A stretch of 64,000 nucleotides of DNA from contig OZ018416.1 of the NCBI GenBank assembly GCA_963969595.1, positions 20,910,065 through 20,974,064 on the forward strand, in the 5' to 3' direction. The notes beneath the pieces are model-generated. The model was not told where the DNA came from and did no database searches. It saw only the letters and a program-made list of their open reading frames with translations. Source of the DNA: Neckera pumila. Taxonomy: Eukaryota; Streptophyta; Bryopsida; Hypnales; Neckeraceae. The first letter of the stretch is position 1. Each line of letters begins with the position of its first letter. Shown piece by piece: positions 11,973-22,879 of the stretch. Both the position numbers and the translations under genes were made by a program.

Positions 11973-11979
11973 TATGCTT

Positions 11980-14900
11980 TTTACTTAACTATGAGTGGTT
12001 GTGCTATTCTTAGTTCTAATTTACATATCCCACATGGATTGTTGTATCTACTACTATTCCACTTGTATAAATATCTTTCCTTCTCAACTTCAAATTCACC
12101 AAACTATTTGGCTTACAAAGTTAGTTCAAAATCACTAGTGTTTCTAACTTTCTTGATAACTAGCATCAAAATCCACTTAATTTTGGTTAATTTGATTGAA
12201 TGTGATTAACTACCCAGTTAATTAGACTTGTACTACAGTCACATTAGTGAGTGCTGACATCCTTCCCGAAGTTATTTATACAATCTGCAACTTGGTCACA
12301 GAAGTTTAGCAACATATTTGCTCTATGTTTCCAACAATAGACTCACAAAGAAAGAAGATCATTCAAGAAAAACACAAAGAAATCGCAGCATTATGTTACA
12401 AACATCCAAAAATATTAATCATGCTATGCAATGAACCACATGGGCATTAGATTCATGTGCAAGAAAGGCTCAAAGTTGGATTAAATTCTACTTGAATTAG
12501 TCAAATTGGTTAACCAATTGAGTCTACAAGTTGGCAATTTGCCATTGCAAGTCCAAATGGCCAATTTGCAATTACATTAAAACATTGTTGACACAGAATC
12601 TTGAATTTCACAAGATCTCTATTACCAAACATCAAATTGCTAAATCCGAATCTCTAATCACTAATTGTTCACTGTAAATTATCGATTTTGATTTGATAAC
12701 ATTCTTAGCAATTAGCTGCAGACTATCACCAAGACGATTTGCTAAACCAAGTACTATACAAATACAACCACCTGTGGTATCACAATTTATACAAAAGAAA
12801 ATTAGCCAATACAATTATAACTTTATAACTTCTTCAATCGTTCCATCAAGAATTTCAACTTATTTGATTTCTTTGTGTAGCTTGCAACTTGCCCGACTCA
12901 GACGTCAAATAGGCAATTGATCTTCACATTCCCTCTTGGACAACACCATTCATCCTTTGCAAAGAGTTGATTCACCACATCAACTTGCCTCTAGCACATC
13001 GCAATTGGCCAAACTCAAGACGCACTCACCGACTCTCATAGTCCAGTGCCGCAACAATGAATTGACGATTTCAAACTTAAAAGAAGAATCTACAAATTCA
13101 CATGGTGCAAGAATAAACACAAATCAACCCTCTCACACAAGGCAGATTGCAACTTGAAAAATTACACATTTACAATTACTCATGTACAAATTGAAATTGA
13201 TTGAAGGAATGCACTAATACAAAATCGCCAATGAGTCATACACGCAAAATGTATCTTTGATATGAACTGAGAGAAAGAAAGAAAATTTGCCCTTGCTAAA
13301 TAGTCAAAACCACATGGTGACTTGTCCAATATTGAATCTAAATAGATACCAAACTACTTGGTCACCTTTCTAATCTTGTCAAATGGCCCTATTCAAATCT
13401 ACATGAAGTCCTTCTTCCATTCATATGTATTTACTTGCAATTTGCCTCTTTAAAACGGAATTGAAATATCATCATTAGAGAGAATTTGGGCCCTCTAAAG
13501 GGGCACAAGTTCCCATAAGTTCTCCAAAAGTTTTGCGCAGTTCCCGACTGTTGAAACTGCATCGCTACTATAGGATGACATGGCCAAACTTTGGCCACAT
13601 CAGATTTTTAAAATATAAAAATAAATGAAAATAAAAAATAAAAATTGAAAATATATTTTTCTGACAGCCCATACCATTGTTCACAACATGGGGACAAATT
13701 GGGGAACAAGCCTAAAACGACCCTTTCTTGGCCCAAATCCCTTCTAATGATACAATAGAAAAAGAGATAGGAGAACAAAAAGGCAATTTGCTCAAAAAAA
13801 TTTAGATTTACATCTTCCAATCACAATATTACTAACGCTTTTGGCTATGGCCCTTAGTCACTAGTGTAAAGATCCCATCAATATTGACATTTGGAATATA
13901 AATATAAACAATAAGGGAAACAAAATACATAGAATTTGAATATACATGGCATGTGAGGATTAGTTTCAACTAGTGATTCTTTATAAAATTAAAAACATGA
14001 GGAACCATTGAATTTCCAATCATTTCTCCATATTGCAATCAATTTGGAAAATTTCTATAGATTTTAAGTATTTTCAATAAATTATAATTTTGTATGAAAA
14101 TCAGTTGAAATAATGTGGAATTTTATTTTGAAACACAATCTTAACAATAAACCAAATATTCATAATGTATTTGTTTTTAGATAGCAACACTAAAAAGCAA
14201 CAAGAACCTGAAACAAAACCTATTTTTTTTGCCTCATAGCAAACCAAGTCTTCATGTGAATTGCCAAGTCTTCCACTTAAAACTTCACTAGATTAACAAA
14301 GTAGCTATTTGTGGGTGCCTCTATTAATGCATCACTCTTTGTTGTTTGGTATGAAATGATATGAAATTTGTATTGTACTGGACTAGAGAGTGTTTAATAT
14401 AAACTATTTACAAGTATCTTGTCCAAGTACAAACAATGATTGTTTTGAACTGGCAATAATTCAAGTCTTGTTTTTGTTGTAAATTTTTTCACAAACTTGT
14501 ATTATCCTATGGCCATAGCATGATGTAATATAGTAATAAAAGACACAAATTCTTTTTAGAGTACAAGTAGGTGTAAACCAAGAATTTTTTTGTTTAAGAT
14601 CTGAAATTAATATCCATGCCAATATTCCAAACATTTTGGTATCTATTTTTTAGAAATGTTTTTTTCCAACCTTGACAATTGGATGCAATATCCAAATGGA
14701 TATATTCTACCTAATTTAGAAGTTTTGGATTGACAATATCAAATTCAAAATTTCTAGTTTTAAATTTCTAAAATTGAGATATTAGAAATGAAAACTCTAT
14801 ATAAAGAAGCCTCTAACTAAAAAATTGATATCCCTATTATATCATGGAGGTGCTATAAAATGGCTACAATGTTGGAGACATTAAGTCATAAAAAAACTTC

Positions 14901-14988
14901 AAACACCTATTTGATTGTTTTTGAAAATTTTCCAACATAAAAATCAAGAATATAAAAGCCAAAGCCAAACCTTATATTTCTACAAATC
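11980..14988. other. AT-rich stretch without recognised genes
   Basis: Open frames of 60-84 codons at 11955, 12693, 12936 and 13608 have no recognisable motif and overlap frames on the other strand. Around 12.4-13.1 kb, words such as TTGGCAATTTGCC and GCAACTTGCC recur loosely, but I cannot define a repeat unit. Confidence 0.4.
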
Positions 14989-14992
14989 TTAA

Positions 14993-15913
14993 CCCCTAAA
15001 GGACCATTTGTCCCCTTGGGGGACAATTTGGGTCCGAGCAGGTTTCTATTGTCTCAATTTTTAGGGATTTTTGGGGATTTTTTAAGGTTGTGTATTTTGG
15101 CAAGAGCTTGGTGAGTATATAATTTTTATTTTTAATTGACACCTAGGAGCAAAAGTTATGGCATAATTAGGAAAAACAAAGTTTGGTGGGCAGCACAAAA
15201 AAAATCATAGAAAGTCAAAATAATTTTTTTCAATTTTTTTCTCATAGATTATATTTTTGTATATATGTGAAGCTTTGTTTCATTCAATTTGGACTAATAA
15301 TGAGACAATTATGGAGAATCTTAGTTTTTCCGGCAATCTAAGCATATTCTTGAAAAAACAACTTGTAAAATTCATTTTTGAATGCAATTTTTAGAATTTT
15401 TCGAAAAGTACTGTGAAACAGGGTTAGATTTTCTTGCTAGAAAAATCTCACCAATGGAATTATTGTGATTCAATTCCATCTAAAAGCTATTAACAATTTA
15501 GATTTTTCTTCAATCTTGAATCCACCTCTACTTAACAATTTTTTAATGAGTGAAAATAAGTGCTTTTTTTCCTCATTTTTTCTTGTAGATTCTCAACTCA
15601 ACTATTTAACGTAGATAAGTAGAAAATCAAAATCCATAGCGCAAAAAATTTGAACTAAAAAGATTCAAAGCCAAAAAAGCTAGTCAAGCAAGGTGCAAAA
15701 AAACTTGTTTTCTTCACTTGAAATGCATATATCTTGCAATCTACATGGTTATAGTTTTTGAAATTTCTTCCACATATTTATATACTAGTCAAGTATAAGA
15801 TCTTACAGTTGGATATGCAAAAAAGAACAATTTTTAAAGCTCTTTTCTCTTTGCAATAGAAATGACAATTTTGAGTGGTTTTTGATAGGAAAATCACCTT
15901 GGTCCTTTAGGGG
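14993..15913 (+). mobile_element. TTAA element, subfamily A, copy 1 (921 bp)
   Basis: Bounded by CCCCTAAAGGACCA at the left and GGTCCTTTAGGGG at the right, with TTAA immediately outside both ends (14989-14992 and 15914-15917). Just inside the left end is a subterminal hairpin, TTGTCCCCTTGGGGGACAA. The interior is AT-rich without a long reading frame, so the element is non-autonomous. The 13-14 bp ends and TTAA duplication fit piggyBac; Sola3 is an alternative. Confidence 0.9.
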
Positions 15914-15917
15914 TTAA

Positions 15918-16524
15918 TCAATGTACTCATATACTATATTTTGATAGTAGATTTGGTACAAATAATATATTTTTGACTAAGAAGTTTTGTACTGAGCATT
16001 TTTAGAGTGGCCAATACAAAGAGAAGAAGGAAGTCTTTTCTTACCTCAAAATCCTAGAATTGTGGTAGAAAACTATTTCTTATAGAAAAATGCAAAACTG
16101 AACAAATACTGCACTTCTTGAACTAATTGAATCAACTTGAACTAACTGAATCAAGTACCAACTAGTGGATGGTATTGACAAATTACAAAAGTTAATTCAA
16201 TTTGTAGAAGGGATATGAAATGGTGCTAGCTTCTCTTATGATCTAAAACTAGTGGAATTATTATGGATAAATATAGTTTAATTAGTGTGAATACTTGGAT
16301 AATTAGTATATATATTTCAATATTTGGATATATTTAGATAAAGATAGACATATGTTGGATGCTAATCATACTTTTCTAAGATGTTATGAAAATAAAGTAG
16401 ACCACATTATATTGATTTTTGTACCAAATGTTATGAAATTCCATATAAATGCTCCTTGCAAACCCATATAGCTTCTAAATTAGCGCAAGTTATTGTTCAT
16501 TCCGCAAGCTGCTCTAATTGAAAA
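15918..16524. other. AT-rich stretch, nothing recognised
   Basis: It contains a short direct repeat around 16125-16155 (CTTGAACTAA-TTGAATCAA in two versions). Otherwise I see nothing that can be supported. Confidence 0.4.
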
Positions 16525-16955
16525 TACATAATAATTTTATCAAGGAATGCACTAATAATTTAGTAACTGAAGAAAAAAAATAATTGTTGGTTCATAAAAA
16601 AAAATGAAGACATTGCTGATAGGATGGCAACAACAATATATAAGAATAGAGGACTAAATCAAGGCGACTTGCAATGAAATTTCTATTTGTACAATCATAA
16701 TCATTTTGCTCACGTAGATTCCTAGTGGTTTGTAAATTTGTCTACAAACTTTGGTAGCAAATTCATACTAATCATATGATGTAGATGGTTTGAAATCATT
16801 GAAGTCACACTGATTGATTGAGTTAGGATCATTAGACGTCTTGGACAAGTAGACATATCGGACAATTTGGGTGGACCTGATGGACAATGTGACTACCTTA
16901 AAGTAGTCACATTGGAGTGGTTAGGGTCATCAGATGTTTCGGATGGCTAGTAAAT
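16525..16955 (+). repeat. Left arm of a long inverted repeat (pairs with 17730-18170)
   Basis: Read on the plus strand this arm matches the reverse complement of 17730-18170 almost throughout, for example TTTTATCAAG, TGTTGGTTCAT, GACTAAATCAAGGC, GTAAATTTGTCTAC, GGTTTGAAATCATTG and AAAGTAGTCACAT. Its first 190 bp are a decayed copy of the C-terminal coding part of the minus-strand relic at 17994-18602 (multiple stops here). The rest is 3' flank. The arms are about 430 bp and enclose about 775 bp. Confidence 0.8.
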
Positions 16956-16974
16956 AAGATAGTTCGGACAGGCC

Positions 16975-17180
16975 TAAATTGTTGTAGCCTTGGCCGCATT
17001 GTCCTTCGCCGCAACCATTGCTAAAGCGTCATGAAAAAAGAAGTAAAGGTGGTTTGTGACCGAACCGAAGCCTTCAAAGACTTGAACACTAGCTACGAGA
17101 GTAAGTTTAAAACCCTCTCGACTCAGGCCAATGCCTGTGAGGCTACCCGCTTTGATGCAACAGTAGACCCAAATGAAGCT
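16975..17180. other. GC-richer island between the inverted arms
   Basis: About 200 bp of near 50% G+C inside DNA of about 30%. One plus frame from 16979 reads as a short hydrophobic Ala-rich stretch (VALAALSFAATIAKAS) and then stops; another plus frame continues for about 50 codons. This looks like a captured gene fragment carried between the repeat arms. The parent gene is not recognised. Confidence 0.4.
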
Positions 17181-17242
17181 AGCTAGTGGACATGTATTGG
17201 TCCACATGTTATAGCTGATAGAGTTGCTTAGTCAAGAGTTGG

Positions 17243-17480
17243 GAGATCGCCATAGTCGCTTAGTCGAGAATCACTTGGGAGATTGTGCTACTTGCTTAGT
17301 AGGGACTCAGGAGGTCAAGCTGCTACTTCTTCAATTGGGGCTCAAGAAATCAAGCTACTTCTTCAATCAGGACTCAGGAGATCAAGCTACTTCCTCAATA
17401 TGGACTTGGGAGATTGACCTATTTGCTTAGTCGGGAGCTCAATGTACTCGCTTAATCGGGAGATTGGCGTATTTGCTCTA
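17243..17480 (+). repeat. Degenerate tandem array, unit about 33-36 bp
   Basis: About six units of the form GGGAGATCAAGCTACTTC followed by CTCAATCAGGACTCA, with small insertions between them. The array lies between the inverted arms. The open frame across it is a by-product of the repeats. Confidence 0.75.
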
Positions 17481-17729
17481 TTGCTCATCCACTCTATTGT
17501 AATCTGTATGGGTGCTCAGATCATGAATCAATTTTCAAGCTAATTATATAATGATACTAAGTGAAATGAATTTTAATTTAATAAAAAGTTTGAAAAAAAT
17601 CTAGGTTGATATAATATAATAACTCAAATTTTAAAATAGGATATCATATTTAAAAGAAACAAATACAGATTTAGTTAGTAGTTAAAACTATAGTTTCAAG
17701 CATAGTTGTCACATTGGACAAACTCTTTG

Positions 17730-18170
17730 TCCAAATTGTCCGATTAGTCTACCCATCTAAGACATTGGACGACCCTAATCTACTTGATGTGACTACTTTA
17801 AAGTAGTCACATTGTCCGTCCAATTCACCCAAACTGTCCAATATGTTCGCCGGCCTGGAACGTCCACTGATCCTAATACGATCGATGTGACCACAATGAT
17901 TTCAAACCACCTACATCTATGATAATTATGAATTTGCTATCAAAGTTAGTAGACAAATTTACAAACCATTATGAATCTATGTGAGCAAAATGATCATGAT
18001 TCTACAAATAGAAATTTCACTGCAAGCTGCCTTGATTTAGTCTTTGTTGCCTTCCTATCACCTCCATTTTTATGTATTGTTGTTGCCATCTTAACAATAA
18101 TGTCTTCATTCTTCTTTGATGAACCAACACCTATATTTTTCTTCTTCAAACTACTAATGCATTGCTTGAT
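17730..18170 (-). repeat. Right arm of the long inverted repeat
   Basis: Reverse complement of 16525-16955 with scattered mismatches. This arm is the better-preserved one: its outer part is the 3' end of an open reading frame (stop at 17994-17996) that is wrecked in the left arm. That orders events: the relic gene's end was duplicated in inverse orientation and the left copy then decayed. Confidence 0.8.
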
Positions 18171-18602
18171 AAAACTATCAAGAATTTTCTTATCTTCTTT
18201 TGACAAGATATGGAGTCTAGTACTTTCATCAAATACTAGAGAAACCAAACATATGACATGATCAAATTTCATCAAATCAACCTCTTCACCACCAAAACCA
18301 CCATATAAATAACAATAACCAACTACATACTTGTAGTATCTAGGCAAGACATTAATATCATATTCATCAAAAGGAATAGCACAAACATAATCAACAAGCT
18401 ACAAAATATAAGTCATGGCCTTCAATAAGAAAGAAATTAAAAATCCAATAGACAAGTACTACATCTAGGTGCAAAAGCTTAGAAATCAATGATGCGTTTA
18501 ATACCTTCATTTTCTCTGCCGTAAATTGAGAAACATTAAGCGGAATCACATTGCCGTCATTGTTTGGTGTAATACAAACATCTAACTTAACAAAAGTTTT
18601 CT
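17994..18602 (-). pseudogene. Two open exons of an unrecognised gene (relic or divergent gene)
   Basis: On the minus strand, 18602-18463 (140 nt) and 18398-17994 (135 codons with stop) are both open. They join in phase across a 64-nt intron with a GTAGTA donor and a TTTTGTAG acceptor. The first segment includes NVIPLNVSQFTAEKMKVLN; the second includes YKYVVGYCYLYGGFGGEEVD and ends in a Lys/Arg/Ser-rich tail (KATKTKSRQLAVKF). The minus frame just upstream (18956-18726) may hold another exon, but I could not connect it cleanly. I do not recognise the family. Two adjacent open exons in a region where random frames rarely exceed 80 codons suggest real or recent coding capacity. No start codon could be assigned. 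Confidence 0.5.
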
Positions 18603-18609
18603 CTATCAA

Positions 18610-19327
18610 AGTTAAATTGTATCAAGTGAATGCTCACAAAACATCAACATGCTACAATCCAAATAAAAGGAATTGTTAGAGCACCAACAAATAAAAGCAA
18701 GCAAAATATCACTTGAAATTTCTTTTTATACCACCGTTGCCTTATTGCCAATCCATGGCCTCAAAGCTTGGCATTTGTTTGTGGCATGCTCGTCAAGCTT
18801 GTTATCACTAGAAGCAACGATGGGACGCAAGGTTTTGTAAGCAATAAGCGAAAAGGAGGCAAGTAAAAAGGAAGCAAGCAAAAAGAAGGCAAGTAGAAGG
18901 ACATCTATAAAACAAGGGTTTTCAAAACTTGAAATGAACAACTTCACAAAGTTCATGCATCAACTTTTACGTAGTTGTTTATTGGATTGTTCATAAAACC
19001 CTACAATCCCGCATAAAACACTATAACATCTACATTCATTCAAATAATAAAAATTTATTTTATTTTATTTATTTTATTTTGTAGTTATAAATTGTTTAAA
19101 AATGATGAACTAGCCTCTAGACGAGCTGCATACATATATTTATGATTTGACTTATTATTTACTTGTTATTTGTTGTAATTTATATAATATATTTGTATAT
19201 TTATTAAAGGTTAGATCGTTGAATTTGTCTTTAAAAACACTTTTACATCAAAAAAAATATTTTATTTTATAATCATAAACACTTAGAGTACTAGCTTATT
19301 ATGCATTTGAAGTTTTTATAATAAATT
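18610..19327. other. AT-rich flank of the minus-strand relic
   Basis: At 18840-18905 a Lys/Arg-type A/G-rich short tandem repeat (AAAAAGGAAGCAAGC-like, about 15 bp) creates hydrophobic Leu/Phe/Ala-rich reading on the minus strand. The segment 18726-18835 (minus) is open and could be an exon. Beyond 18960 nothing is recognised. Confidence 0.4.
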
Positions 19328-19549
19328 CACTACAAGAGAATGGGGTGTTTTAAATGAATTTTTAAGTATAGTCCTAGACATAAGGTTTTAAGTAATGACC
19401 TTTAAGGCAAATTTAATCAAAATTTTACTGAAAATACATGTATTTCTAGTAAAATTTTGCTGAAAATTGCCTTAAAGGTCATTACTTAAAATCTTATGTC
19501 TAGGACTATGTTTAAAAACTCACTTAAAAGACCCCATTCTCTTGTAGTG
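19328..19549 (+). mobile_element. CACTA-type MITE, copy 1 (222 bp)
   Basis: Begins CACTACAAGAGAATGGGG and ends with the inverse, CATTCTCTTGTAGTG. The arms pair over about 100 bp each, leaving almost no loop. It is flanked by ATT on both sides (19325-19327, 19550-19552), the 3-bp duplication typical of CACTA/EnSpm. No coding capacity, so it must have been moved by an element elsewhere. Confidence 0.92.
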
Positions 19550-19740
19550 ATTTTATTATGATACTAGCTGCTTACCAAGGGTTGGCACCAACAAATGAAG
19601 CTAGGTTTTATTACAAGGTCGGAACCGCCAGAATGGTTTAGGGAAGAGAACGGAATGGTTATCACAAATGTGTCTCCTCTTTCTTTTTCAAACAGTCAAG
19701 ATGTGAATGGAGATGCTTTCAAGGAGAAATGGATTCCAAG

Positions 19741-20060
19741 GTAGGAGGTTCTTAAACTGCTCAAGCTCTAAAATTGCCCACCTCTTCAATGTTCACTACT
19801 TGTACATGTTGCTTTTTGCAATGCACAAATAGTGAACATTTGCGGAGGTGGGCAAATTTAGAGCCCTCTAAAGCGTCAAAAATTTGAACTTCAAAAATTC
19901 ATAACTAATTCCATTAAGCTCCAAAAAATATGAAACAACTTGAATTAGATGCCAATTTTGTTTGTCTTTGAAGGAAAATTTACTAAAAAATATTTCAAGA
20001 AGTTTCACCTCCACAAAATTTAGTTTCAGTTCTTAAATGGGCACTTTACGAACCTCCTAC
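19741..20060. mobile_element. 320-bp foldback element inside the coding relic
   Basis: Ends are GTAGGAGGTTC and GAACCTCCTAC. Inside, a second strong inverted pair (GCTCTAAAATTGCCCACCTC with its complement near 19850) makes the left part a hairpin. It interrupts the relic reading frame between FKEKWIP and DGDEAAD. I cannot see a target duplication, and the superfamily is unassigned. Confidence 0.7.
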
Positions 20061-20176
20061 TTTAGATGGTGATGAAGCAGCTGACAGATTTCCCAATACA
20101 ACATCTGAATGGGTCGAGACGTGCATCTTGATTGGCAAACAGTTGAAGATCTACCACTCTAAGAACAACAACTTAA

Positions 20177-21410
20177 CCTCTAAATGTTCAAACACCATTT
20201 TTTGGCAACATAGCAATTTTGGGCAGCTCACTATGAATGAAATTTTTTATTTTTCTTCTTTGAAATTTTCACACGACATTTTTCCAAGGAGTAGCTTTAA
20301 GGCCCAACAATTTTCATAACTTTTGACTGCATGGTTAAAAAGTTATTGTATGATATGTGATTTTCAATGCTCGGTTGGCAGCTAAAAAATTCTTAAAAAA
20401 TCACTTTTAAAAAAAATAAAAATTTGAAATTGGTTTCTTAGATTTATATATACATAAAAAGCTTTGAATCATTCCATTTTGATTACCGTAATGAGATGAG
20501 AATTATGAGGAGTTTTAGTTTGCGGGTAATAATGGAATCTCTACTCTAAAATAAACTTTGAAGTCCTTTATTTAACTCAATTTTCAATATTATTGAATAA
20601 ATAAATGAAAATAGTGGGTGCAGATTGTTTTTTACAACATTACAACTGTTGGAATTGGCAATTTTCAATTCCATAATTAAATTCTTGACAATTTAGTATT
20701 TTGAATCATTCTCTACTTCTTTCTACTTACTATCTTTTTCCTATATGTTGTACAATTCCAAATGATCCGACTTTTTTCAAGTATGTATCCAACTTGTCTA
20801 GAAAAATGAATTCGAAGTGTAACCACCATTTTGGACATTTTTTCATACAAACAAATGTGACCTAGTGAAGGATAGCTGCTCGTTTTTTTGTAGGGACAAA
20901 AAAAGGATTTTTCTCAATTCAAAGGCTATTACCTTGCAGTCTACAAGGTGGAAATTTCTAATAGTTTTTCCACATCTTGTCAAACCAGTTTACTACAAGA
21001 TCCTACAATTATATGTGTCCCAAAATGTTTTTTTTCTAAAACTTGGTACAGTAGAACCTCCCAAAGTTGATCCTTTCAAAGCCAATAAACCTCTATAAAC
21101 GAATAAGGCCAGGCGGTCCCAACTTTGGGAATAAAGTAAGTTGTAACACTAAATGAGAGCCTGCCAAGGAATTGTGATGGACCTCGACCTTGTCAAAAAA
21201 AGATAAACTATTCTTTTGAACAAGCTCCTTTTTCTAAAAATGTGGCACATGTCCCTTTGCGGTAGCTTCTTGGGTTGTGCAAACCCTCTTTAAAGCAATC
21301 TTGTTAGGTGGTCCCAGACCAATCGAGTTAGAGAGGCTCTACTGTACTTGTATTAAAAATGGCAGTTTGAGAGCGTTTTTGGTGAAAACATAGTCAAATA
21401 TATTTAGGGG
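20177..21410 (+). mobile_element. TTAA element, subfamily B, inserted in the coding relic
   Basis: Ends are CCTCTAAATG (decayed) and TTTAGGGG, with TTAA at 20173-20176 and 21411-21414. Early interior reads CCATTTTTTGGCAACATAG and GGGCAGCTCACTATGAATG, diagnostic of subfamily B. Removing the 296-bp MITE at 21049-21344 and its TA leaves 936 bp, matching the family length. It sits in frame-neutral fashion in the relic at codon TTA, showing the target was TTAA. Confidence 0.88.
21049..21344 (+). mobile_element. pogo-like (Tc1/mariner) MITE, 296 bp
   Basis: Starts CAGTAGAACCTCCC and ends GGCTCTACTG, flanked by TA on both sides (21047-21048, 21345-21346). AACCTCTATAAACGAATAA just inside resembles the ends of Arabidopsis Emigrant-type elements. 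The flanks rejoin to GGTACTTGTATT, which matches the uninterrupted sibling at about 28870 (GATACTTGTATT), so the boundaries are well supported. Confidence 0.88.
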
Positions 21411-21650
21411 TTAATTTGCTAGAGATCAAAGCTTAGGAATCAATTTGGGGAGCTGATGGCACAATCATGATCGAGAACTCATGGGTATTTTCCTCAACTT
21501 GACCTTGAAGGACCCTTGTATAATGAGGGCTATGGTGGACTAGTCTACGATTCTTCATGTTCTTTGGAACCAAAGTTTAGCATGCCTTTTTATACTTGTT
21601 TTCCTAGGTGGGTGAAACCTCTCTTCAATTCAGTGTATTACTATTAGATC

Positions 21651-21667
21651 TAAACCCTAAACCCTAG
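21651..21667 (+). repeat. Two interstitial telomere-type units
   Basis: TAAACCCTAAACCCTAG contains two plant telomere repeats (TTTAGGG on the other strand), directly after the stop of the coding relic. Two units may be chance or a promoter telo-box for minus-strand transcription. Confidence 0.6.
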
Positions 21668-21669
21668 TT

Positions 21670-22419
21670 GTTACTTGGGTAGTTTTAATTAAATTCTTAG
21701 AATCCCAATTTTCACCTTCAAACTTGCATTCTTGGGTCGGCAATAGTACAAAAAAAATCTCAAAATGGCCAATGTAGACATTCAATTTGGGGCAAGTTAA
21801 AATAGTAATTTGAAAAAATTTGAAAAAATTATTCAATGTTTGAAACTACCATATGTACTTTTATTTCAAATTTCATATAAAATGGACCTACAACGCAAAA
21901 GTTATGAGAAAAAAAACTAACTATCCAAGGCTATGGGGACAAAAAAAAAAGATAAGTGTTTCTTGCAATGACCCAGGAGCAGTCCAAAATGTTAGACCTC
22001 AGGAGTCCATGCTAAAATGCCAAATGTGCAAATCCTCAATGGCTACAACCTCAAGAATGATAGACTTTTTGCCACATCTATTTTGAAAGTCTCCTTGCCT
22101 TAATCACCGAGCAGTTTTTCTATTTGTAGTGTATACAATCTAATAAAACAATATATCCAAAAATCATGAGGCTTCATTGAAGGCCAAGTGCTTACTAAAG
22201 TTTGCCTAGGTGAGTAGCCTCAAATGATGTTCTTCAAAAATTGTCCAAGTTGCCATACAAAACCTCTTCATAGACTCCATCGCAATTGTCTCACTTGTAC
22301 AGCAGTATTGGTGAGTGGCATATGCACAAACACCACGTGAAAACATATGGAGAGCAACATTGATCTTCTAATGCAGAGACAATCCAATCAACATAAATGC
22401 ATCCCTTTTTTGGACAAAA
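21670..22419. other. AT-rich stretch, nothing recognised
   Basis: A 77-codon frame at 21853-22086 (plus) has no motif. The repeated TTTGAAAAAAT at 21812-21834 is a short direct repeat. Confidence 0.4.
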
Positions 22420-22639
22420 CACTACAAGAAAATGGGGTGTTTTAAGTGAATTTTAAGTATAGTCCTAGACATAAGGTTTTAGTAATGACCTTTAAGGCAA
22501 TTTTTAGCAAAATTTTACTAGAAACACATGTGTTTTTAGTAAAATTTTGCTAAAAATTGTCTTAAAGGTCATTACTCTAAATCTTATGTCTAGGACTATA
22601 TTTAAAAACTCACTTAAAACACCCCATTTTCTTATAGTG
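22420..22639 (+). mobile_element. CACTA-type MITE, copy 2 (220 bp)
   Basis: CACTACAAGAAAATGGGG at the left and CATTTTCTTATAGTG at the right, full-length foldback, flanked by AAA on both sides (22417-22419, 22640-22642). It differs from copy 1 by scattered substitutions only. Confidence 0.92.
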
Positions 22640-22879
22640 AAATAAGAATCATAAACATAGATTTTATCTATGATAGATTTAAACAAGGAATAGTGGATTC
22701 TGTGGCACCTTCTAAAGAATCAAGGCCCTTATACAAATGATTCACTAAAATACTCTTTGAACATCCAATTATACATCTCATGGCAATCTCTATCAACATT
22801 TTGTTTTTTCTTGGACAAAATCTAACCACAGTAGAAGGCTTAGTGAAATAGTGAACCCATATTAACCTTGAACCCAAAT

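Larger units (their letters stand above)
19595..21646 (+). pseudogene. Coding relic of unknown family, split by two transposons
   Basis: Three pieces form one frame: 19595-19740, 20061-20176 and 21415-21646. The first contains LGFITRSEPPEWFREENG and ends at FKEKWIP. The second resumes with DGDEAADRFPNTTSEW. The third has YFPQLDLEGPLYNEGYGGL and ends at a TAG. Ignoring the foldback at 19741-20060 and the TTAA element at 20177-21410 (plus one TTAA copy) keeps the same frame across both joints, about 165 codons. Two in-frame stops (21420-21422 TAG, 21468-21470 TGA) are compatible with C-to-T changes. No start codon is established; a TAG lies 10 codons before the ATG at 19595. I do not recognise the family. 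Confidence 0.6.

Noticed and set aside
13480..13510. Possible TTAA-element end (GGGCCCTCTAAAGGGGCAC)
   Set aside because: No TTAA flank and no matching second end within reach. Similarity is limited to CTCTAAAGGGG.
17994..18602. Endogenous viral nucleoprotein-like sequence
   Set aside because: The general look of the exon (aromatic-rich YYKYVVGYCYLYGG core, basic tail) raised the idea, but I cannot point to a diagnostic motif. The product is left unassigned.
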